Assembly: GCA_018712425.1 (NCBI GenBank)
Contig: DVHA01000313.1
Coordinates: 1 to 9,435 of the forward strand
DNA length: 9,435 nucleotides
Origin: Candidatus Faecivivens stercoravium
GTDB taxonomy: Bacteria; Bacillota; Clostridia; Oscillospirales; Ruminococcaceae
Direction of reading: 5' to 3'
Under the pieces are notes generated by a model. That model was not told the DNA's origin and searched no databases. It saw nothing but the letters and a program-made list of their open reading frames with translations. Positions 4,571 to 9,435 of the stretch are shown in pieces (within the stretch, counting starts at the first letter, position 1; each line of letters begins with the position of its first letter). The translations under genes were made by a program, and so were the position numbers.

Positions 4571-7207
4571 ATGGGCAAGAAGTATTGCTACCTTTTCAGC
4601 GAAGGTAACGCAAACATGCGTGAACTGCTGGGCGGCAAAGGCGCAAACCTGGCTGAGATGACCAACCTCGGCCTGCCGGTTCCCCAGGGCTTCACCATTT
4701 CCACCGAAGCCTGCACCCAGTACTATGAGGACGGCAGACAGATCAACGACGGCATCATGGCCGAGATCATGGAATACATCGGCAAGATGGAAGAGATCAC
4801 CGGCAAGAAGTTCGGCGATAAGGAGAACCCCCTCCTCGTTTCCGTCCGTTCCGGCGCCCGTGCATCGATGCCCGGCATGATGGACACCATCTTAAACCTC
4901 GGCCTGAACGAGGAAGTCGTCGAAGTCCTCGCCAAGAAGTCCGGCAACCCCCGCTGGGCTTACGACTGCTACAGAAGATTTATCCAGATGTACTCCGACG
5001 TCGTTATGGAAGTCGGCAAGAAGTACTTTGAACAGCTCATCGACAAGATGAAAGAGGAAAAGGGCGTCACCCAGGACGTCGATCTGACTGCTGAAGACCT
5101 GAAGACTCTGGCGGAACAGTTCAAGGCCGAATACAAGGCAAAGATCGGCGAAGACTTCCCGACCGACCCCAAGGAACAGCTGATCGGCGCCGTCAAGGCC
5201 GTTTTCCGCAGCTGGGACAACCCCCGTGCGAACGTCTACCGCCGCGACAACGATATTCCCTACTCCTGGGGCACCGCTGTCAACGTCCAGATGATGGCGT
5301 TCGGCAACATGGGCAACACCTCCGGTACCGGCGTTGCGTTTACCCGTAACCCCGCCACCGGTGAAAAAGAGCTGACCGGCGAATTCCTGATGAATGCCCA
5401 GGGCGAAGACGTCGTCGCCGGCGTCCGCACCCCCCAGCACATCGACCAGCTCAAGGAAGTCATGCCGGAAGTCTACGAACAGTTCGTCGGCATCTGCAAC
5501 ACCCTTGAAAACCACTACCACGACATGCAGGACATGGAGTTCACCATCGAGGACAAGAAGCTCTACATGCTCCAGACCCGTAACGGCAAGAGAACCCCTG
5601 CTGCTGCTCTGAAGATCGCCTGCGACCTGATCGACGAAGGCATGATCGACGAGAAACAGGCCGTCCTGATGATCGACCCCAGAAACCTCGACGCCCTGCT
5701 CCACCCCACCTTCGATACCGCTGCCCTGAAGGCTGCTACCCCCGCCGCCAAAGCGCTCGCCGCTTCCCCCGGGGCTGCCTGCGGCAAGGTTGTCTTCACC
5801 GCTGAAGACGCCAAGGAATGGAAGGCAAGAGGCGAGAAGGTTGTCCTGGTCCGCCTGGAAACCTCTCCTGAAGACATCGAAGGCATGAAGGCCTCCGAGG
5901 GCATCCTGACCGTCCGCGGCGGTATGACCTCCCACGCGGCCGTCGTTGCCCGCGGCATGGGCATCTGCTGCGTCTCCGGCTGCTCGGCCATCACGATGGA
6001 CGAAGAGAACAAGAAGTTTGAACTGGCCGGCAAGACCTACCACGAAGGCGATTATATCTCCATCGACGGTTCCACCGGCAACGTCTACGACGGCATCATC
6101 CCGACCGTCCCCGCGTCCGTCAGCTCCGGCTACTTCGGCCGCATCATGTCGCTGGCTGACAAGTACCGCCAGATGGCTGTCCGCACCAACGCGGATACCC
6201 CCCAGAACGCGATCGATGCGAAGAGACTGGGCGCTGAAGGCATCGGCCTCTGCCGTACCGAGCACATGTTCTTCGAAGGCGACAGAATCGAAGCCATCCG
6301 CGAGATGATCTGCGCCGACACCGTCGAAGGCAGAAAGGCTGCCCTTGCGAAACTCGAACCGATGCAGCAGGGCGACTTCGAAAAACTGTACGAGACGATG
6401 GAAGACCAGCCGGTCAACATCCGCTTCCTCGACCCGCCGCTCCATGAGTTCGTCCCCACCGAAGAGGCCGACATCGAGCTGCTGGCGAAGAACACCGGCA
6501 AGACCGTCGAACAGGTCAAAGCGATCATCGCCGGCCTGCACGAATTCAACCCGATGATGGGCCACCGTGGCTGCCGTCTGGCCGTCACCTACCCCGAAAT
6601 CGCCGAGATGCAGACCGAAGCGGTCATCAAGGCTGCCCTGAACGTCTCCGCGAAACATCCTGAATGGAATATCGTCCCTGAGATCATGATCCCGCTGGTC
6701 GGCGAAGTGAAAGAGCTTGCTTATGTCAAGAAGATCGTCACCACCACCGCGGACAAGCTGATCGCTGAGGCCGGTTCCAACATGACCTACAAGGTCGGTA
6801 CCATGATCGAGATCCCGCGCGCGGCCATCACCGCTGACGAGATCGCGAAGGAAGCCGAGTACTTCTCCTTCGGTACCAACGACCTGACCCAGATGACCTT
6901 CGGCTTCAGCCGTGACGACGCCGGGAAGTTCCTCGACGCCTACTACGACAAGAAGATCTACGAAAACGATCCCTTCGCGAAGCTGGACCAGAAGGGTGTC
7001 GGCAAGCTGGTCAAGATTGCCTGCGAACTGGGCAAATCCACCCGCCCCGACATCAAGCTGGGCATCTGCGGCGAACATGGCGGCGACCCGAGCTCTGTCG
7101 AGTTCTGCCACAATGTCGGCCTGAACTACGTCTCCTGCTCGCCCTTCCGCGTTCCGATCGCCCGTCTGGCTGCTGCCCAGGCTGCGATTAAGAACCCCAG
7201 AGCGTAA
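4571..7207 (+). CDS. ppdK: Pyruvate, phosphate dikinase
   Basis: Interconverts PEP + AMP + PPi and pyruvate + ATP + Pi in the cytosol. Anaerobes use it for PPi-linked glycolysis or for PEP formation. At 878 residues it is full length (the Clostridium symbiosum enzyme has 874). Domain order: N-terminal ATP-grasp with GGKGANLAEM near the start and FTRNPATGE..GEF at about 257-270; swivelling phosphohistidine domain with GGMTSHAAVVARGMG, catalytic His455; C-terminal PEP/pyruvate TIM barrel with GLCRTEHMFF, FGTNDLTQMTFGFSRDD (about 766-782) and GICGEHGGDP containing the acid/base Cys833. The ATG at 4571 follows GGAGGT (4558-4563) by seven bases. A TTG at 4556 in the same frame overlaps that site and is rejected. 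Monocistronic, with its own promoter and terminator. The Thr453/His455 spacing is also what regulatory kinases of PPDK recognise in other organisms, but no such gene is here. Confidence 0.98.
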   Translation: MGKKYCYLFSEGNANMRELLGGKGANLAEMTNLGLPVPQGFTISTEACTQYYEDGRQINDGIMAEIMEYIGKMEEITGKKFGDKENPLLVSVRSGARASMPGMMDTILNLGLNEEVVEVLAKKSGNPRWAYDCYRRFIQMYSDVVMEVGKKYFEQLIDKMKEEKGVTQDVDLTAEDLKTLAEQFKAEYKAKIGEDFPTDPKEQLIGAVKAVFRSWDNPRANVYRRDNDIPYSWGTAVNVQMMAFGNMGNTSGTGVAFTRNPATGEKELTGEFLMNAQGEDVVAGVRTPQHIDQLKEVMPEVYEQFVGICNTLENHYHDMQDMEFTIEDKKLYMLQTRNGKRTPAAALKIACDLIDEGMIDEKQAVLMIDPRNLDALLHPTFDTAALKAATPAAKALAASPGAACGKVVFTAEDAKEWKARGEKVVLVRLETSPEDIEGMKASEGILTVRGGMTSHAAVVARGMGICCVSGCSAITMDEENKKFELAGKTYHEGDYISIDGSTGNVYDGIIPTVPASVSSGYFGRIMSLADKYRQMAVRTNADTPQNAIDAKRLGAEGIGLCRTEHMFFEGDRIEAIREMICADTVEGRKAALAKLEPMQQGDFEKLYETMEDQPVNIRFLDPPLHEFVPTEEADIELLAKNTGKTVEQVKAIIAGLHEFNPMMGHRGCRLAVTYPEIAEMQTEAVIKAALNVSAKHPEWNIVPEIMIPLVGEVKELAYVKKIVTTTADKLIAEAGSNMTYKVGTMIEIPRAAITADEIAKEAEYFSFGTNDLTQMTFGFSRDDAGKFLDAYYDKKIYENDPFAKLDQKGVGKLVKIACELGKSTRPDIKLGICGEHGGDPSSVEFCHNVGLNYVSCSPFRVPIARLAAAQAAIKNPRA

Positions 7208-7232
7208 GCCTGCGGTTTAAACCCGTAACATG

Positions 7233-7283
7233 AAAATCCCCCCGGTCAGCGGTAAATTGCCGCCGGCCGGGGGGATTTTATTT
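7233..7283 (+). terminator. Strong intrinsic terminator after ppdK
   Basis: AAAATCCCCCCGG (7233-7245) is exactly complementary to CCGGGGGGATTTT (7267-7279), followed by ATTT. The A-rich left arm and T-rich right arm make it likely to work in both directions. It lies 25 bases after the ppdK stop. Confidence 0.9.
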
Positions 7284-7440
7284 GCCGGGTAACGGAAAGA
7301 CAGGGGCGTCAGCAGAAAAAACAGGACAATTTTCGCCTACTGTTGACAAATTCATGATAATTTTACAAAAAGTCCTGCAATTTCCAGGCTTTCTACCGCG
7401 TGTTAAAGATAGTGGGAAATTTTTGGAGGGGCCGGCAAAC
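7284..7440. other. Gene-free stretch between ppdK terminator and decayed frame
   Basis: No credible gene on either strand. It contains an isolated TTGACA (7344-7349) without a properly spaced -10. From 7354 to about 7431 it resembles the region directly upstream of the amidase gene (8364-8444), ending in the same kind of GGGAAATT..TT..GGAGGGG ribosome binding site. Confidence 0.5.
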
Positions 7441-7647
7441 ATGGCGGCAATCAAGAAAGGTAGTATATAATTTTGCACTCGACGAAATGGTGAAAAACTA
7501 GAGAAAAGCGCATAATGTTACCTCTGGCGAAACCAATGGAAAGACTTGACCGTAAGAAGAGACAATATGTTTAAGCGTTGGCATTATTCATCGACAACAC
7601 TCATACCCGGAGATGAACTCTTGTCTGCTCATGATTGCATTATCTGA
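7441..7647 (+). pseudogene. Decayed reading frame, possible remnant with ART-like motif
   Basis: A start codon at 7441 with GGAGGGG nine bases upstream opens MAAIKKGSI and then stops (7468-7470). The same frame goes on through a second stop (7513-7515) and 43 further codons to TGA at 7645-7647. The last open part includes WHYSSTTLIPGDELLS, which resembles the N-terminal [Y/H]H.[S/T]...GD.L pattern of ADP-ribosyltransferase-type folds and of the neighbouring gene's YHVVTDRPMCVGQEI. An ATG at 7567 could start a 26-residue peptide from it, with only a weak ribosome binding site. Base composition is AT-rich, like the next gene. This could be the worn remains of one or two genes, or chance; the reading is mine and not backed by a search. 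Confidence 0.3.
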
Positions 7648-7669
7648 TAATGCGTTATATTGCATGCAA

Positions 7670-7711
7670 GGCGTGCCTTTCTGTATGAAGTGCACGCCCT
7701 TTTTATTTTTT
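7670..7711 (+). terminator. Intrinsic terminator in the leader of the DUF2441-like gene
   Basis: GGCGTGC (7670-7676) and GCACGCC (7692-7698) form an exact seven-pair stem, followed by CTTTTTATTTTTT (7699-7711). It ends nine bases before the AAGGAGG of the next gene. It either ends a transcript coming from upstream or attenuates the gene. Its loop bases TTCTGTA (7679-7685) are complementary to TACAGAA (7711-7717). Confidence 0.75.
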
Positions 7712-7734
7712 ACAGAATCAAGGAGGATAACCAA

Positions 7735-8280
7735 ATGTATGTATATCACGTTGTAACTGACAGACCTATGTGTGTGGGTCAGGAAATCATATTTGATGAA
7801 AATCACCACAGTGGCGTGTATCAAAGAGTATACGAAAAAATAGATATTGTAAATAAAATTTATGCTAATCCATCTGAATATAATGCAGACGACTTGGAAC
7901 ATCACACATCTGTTGCGTTAAGAGAACTGGCATTGGAAGAAGTGCGTCAAAAAAAATATCCTCAATATCCATCAAGATTGAGCTGCCTGTATGTATCAAA
8001 AACTTTCGAGGAAGCGGATAACTGGGGAATTTACTTTGCTCAGATAGGCAGACCTACATACTGTATCGTAAAGCTTGAGGTAAACGGTAATTGTTTCATA
8101 GGCGATGCGACAAATTGCTTCAAGGGAACAACTGATAAGGCAGAAAACCTACGTCTTGCGGAAATCTATTGGGAGAACAAAACCAACAAATCGGACGAAG
8201 AGCCCGTTTGGGAAATGTTAGTAGACGGAAAAATAACTGTTGTTGAAATCATTAAGGAAATTAACGCAAATATAACTTAA
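7735..8280 (+). CDS. DUF2441-like protein, possibly ADP-ribosyltransferase-like
   Basis: A soluble 181-residue protein with no signal peptide or membrane segment. The start at 7735 follows a perfect AAGGAGG (7720-7726) by eight bases; an in-frame reading from 7660 would translate through the terminator and is rejected. From memory the sequence (MYVYHVVTDRPM..GQ.I.FDE.HHSGVY, then SVALRELALEEVR, SRLSCLYVSKTFEEAD.W, RPTYCIVKLEVNG and EMLVDGKITVVEI) matches the DUF2441 family, whose function I do not know. The opening YHVVT with His5, the central CLYVS followed by a helix, and a late Glu160 before a beta strand recall the H-Y/S-E layout of ADP-ribosyltransferases such as DarT or KptA; this is inference. 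A/T-ending codons (AAA, AAT, ATA, TTA) contrast sharply with the GC-rich neighbours and suggest horizontal transfer. It stands alone with no antitoxin-like partner, so a toxin or defence role is only a guess. Confidence 0.8.
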   Translation: MYVYHVVTDRPMCVGQEIIFDENHHSGVYQRVYEKIDIVNKIYANPSEYNADDLEHHTSVALRELALEEVRQKKYPQYPSRLSCLYVSKTFEEADNWGIYFAQIGRPTYCIVKLEVNGNCFIGDATNCFKGTTDKAENLRLAEIYWENKTNKSDEEPVWEMLVDGKITVVEIIKEINANIT

Positions 8281-8449
8281 TGAGATATCGATTATCGGAT
8301 TTGCATAAGTATATTCTTCCTGCGCTATGTTATCGGTTCAATCGAAACGCAGGCACCCGTTGCATGACAATTTTACAAGTTTACCTGCCATAACTGTCAC
8401 ATTTGGCGCGTTTAATGATAATAGGGAAATTCTTACAGGAGGGGTCTGC
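8281..8449. other. Intergenic region before amidase, with tentative promoter
   Basis: The first 80 bases are AT-rich like the preceding gene. CCTGCG (8319-8324) and CGCAGG (8348-8353) are inverted arms with a 23-base spacer, too loose for a terminator. From 8364 the sequence resembles 7354 onward. A tentative promoter is CTGTCA, 17 bases, GATAAT (about 8394-8422). The region ends in AGGAGGGG (8437-8444), the amidase ribosome binding site. Confidence 0.4.
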
Positions 8450-9313
8450 ATGGCGTGGAAAAAAAGGAAAAACAGCCGGCGGAGGCGGCGGTTCTCCTAC
8501 CGGTTCAAGCTGCTCTGCATCGGGGCGGCGGGGGTGGCGGCGCTGGGCGTCGGGATTGGGATTGCCGCCGCGCTGCTGACCGGCACGGACAGCCCGCAGG
8601 CCGGCCCGGTTTCCGCCGCCAGCGCCGAACCGGAACCTGACCCCGGCATCATCGTCGCCATCGACCCCGGCCACGGCGGCACCGACCTCGGGGCGGAGGG
8701 GTACTGTACCGAGAGCGAGATCACCGCCTGGACGGCCCAGGCGCTCTATGACCTGCTGGAGGCGGACAAGCGGTTTACGCCGGTTTTGACCAAAGATTAC
8801 GACGATTACGCTTCGGTCGACGACCGGGCGCAGGCGGTTAACGAGATGGAAGCGGAGCTGCTGGTCTCCATCCACTGCAATTCCGACGTCTACGACTCCT
8901 CCTCCGGGTTTGAATGCTACGCCCTCCCGCCCAGCTGGGAGGGACACGCCGAGAGCGTTTCCCTCGCCCAGGCGATTGTCTCTGCGGTCAGCGGTTCGAC
9001 CAGCCTCCGGATCCGCGGGGAAAACGGGGTGCGGTATATGTATTTCTCGGCCTCCGGTGACCGGCAGGTCGCCGACTTTTCCGACCAGACCGCCTACGGG
9101 GCCGAGACCTTCGGCCTGCTCGACCGGGTGGACTGCCCGGCGGTATTGATCGAGCAGTTTTTCGTCACCAGCAGTGAGGACAACCGCAATTTCGGCAGTG
9201 AGAGCGGCTGCGCCGAGCTGGCCCAGTGCTACTACGAAGGGATTTGCAGCTACCTGGGGCTGGACGGCGGGACGGAGGACCTGCCGACCGGCGTGGCCAG
9301 TATAGCGGGATAA
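8450..9313 (+). CDS. Membrane-anchored N-acetylmuramoyl-L-alanine amidase (Amidase_3)
   Basis: Zinc hydrolase that cuts the bond between N-acetylmuramic acid and L-alanine of peptidoglycan. The 287 residues start with a strongly basic stretch (KKRKNSRRRRR), then a hydrophobic helix at about 21-43. A short acidic, Pro/Ala-rich linker leads to the catalytic domain from about residue 67. The zinc ligands read His75 in AIDPGHGG, Glu88 in TESEI and His142 in VSIHCN; the catalytic glutamate is Glu235 in LIEQFF. DDRAQAVN before SIHCN matches the usual R..AN helix. The basic-hydrophobic start predicts a signal anchor, with the enzyme facing the wall. No SH3b, SPOR or peptidoglycan-binding repeat is present, so it resembles minimal CwlD-like amidases, though a sporulation role cannot be claimed. 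The ATG at 8450 follows AGGAGGGG by five bases; an upstream extension to 8327 lacks this support. Only a weak hairpin (9306-9318) followed by TTTT ends it. Confidence 0.92.
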   Translation: MAWKKRKNSRRRRRFSYRFKLLCIGAAGVAALGVGIGIAAALLTGTDSPQAGPVSAASAEPEPDPGIIVAIDPGHGGTDLGAEGYCTESEITAWTAQALYDLLEADKRFTPVLTKDYDDYASVDDRAQAVNEMEAELLVSIHCNSDVYDSSSGFECYALPPSWEGHAESVSLAQAIVSAVSGSTSLRIRGENGVRYMYFSASGDRQVADFSDQTAYGAETFGLLDRVDCPAVLIEQFFVTSSEDNRNFGSESGCAELAQCYYEGICSYLGLDGGTEDLPTGVASIAG

Positions 9314-9362
9314 ACCCGGATTTTCTCATAACAATATAAGCTTTCCAAACGTCCAGTCAACG

Positions 9363-9404
9363 CCCCGAAGACCGTTCGCTTGACGAACGGTCTCACATAC
9401 GGGG
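9363..9404. other. Strong two-part hairpin at window end
   Basis: AGACCGTTCG (9369-9378), loop CTTGA, CGAACGGTCT (9384-9393): an exact ten-pair stem. CCCCG (9363-9367) and CGGGG (9400-9404) can close an outer stem. There is no T-run, so it is not a normal terminator. The rest of 9314-9435 shows no gene. Confidence 0.55.
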
Positions 9405-9435
9405 AGCGAGAGACACGGCCGCGTCGAACAGCGGG

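Noticed and set aside
4892..7111. 739-codon open frame antisense to ppdK
   Set aside because: It mirrors ppdK, whose GC-rich third positions remove antisense stops. The composition (rich in D, V, G, L, F, H) has no family motifs, and the sense gene is certain.
7588..7905. 105-codon minus-strand frame in the AT-rich island
   Set aside because: It overlaps the terminator and the start of the DUF2441-like gene in antisense and has no ribosome binding site; the plus-strand gene has a perfect one.

Overview
The window looks like a piece of chromosome from a GC-rich, anaerobic Clostridia-type Firmicute, most plausibly an Oscillospiraceae-like gut bacterium. This rests on strong AGGAGG-type ribosome binding sites, strong intrinsic terminators, fermentation enzymes of clostridial type (acetate kinase, and a pyruvate phosphate dikinase of about 878 residues), and a tmcAL next to ackA, a neighbourhood known from Clostridia. 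The taxonomic call is inference; no rRNA is present.

Layout. 1-617 (minus): most of cytidylate kinase (cmk), cut by the window edge. 618-1005: intergenic, mostly one copy of a dispersed repeat. 1006-2190 (minus): tmcAL, which acetylates the tRNA-Met wobble cytidine. 2191-2445: divergent control region in which the tmcAL and ackA promoters share one -10 stretch at the centre of a dyad. 2446-3657 (plus): ackA. 3658-4570: over 900 bases without a credible gene. It holds terminators, the second repeat copy in inverted orientation, a run of hairpins including a possible pseudoknot, and then the promoter and leader of ppdK. 4571-7207 (plus): ppdK, followed by a very strong terminator. 7284-8449: an AT-rich patch unlike its surroundings, with a decayed reading frame, a terminator-like leader and a DUF2441-like gene that may have an ADP-ribosyltransferase fold. 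8450-9313 (plus): a membrane-anchored N-acetylmuramoyl-L-alanine amidase. 9314-9435: no gene, one strong hairpin.

How the genes fit together. AckA (acetyl phosphate to acetate plus ATP) and PPDK (PEP and pyruvate interconversion with ATP, AMP and PPi) both act around the pyruvate/acetate node of fermentation. cmk and tmcAL are housekeeping genes. The DUF2441-like gene looks horizontally acquired and unrelated to its neighbours.

The least explained material is non-coding: (i) an inverted pair of about 200-250 bp repeats that bracket tmcAL-ackA and preserve a stem through a compensatory base change; (ii) the near-symmetrical overlapping divergent promoter; (iii) the structured, ORF-less stretch upstream of ppdK; (iv) the leader of the DUF2441-like gene, where a terminator loop is complementary to the sequence next to the ribosome binding site.
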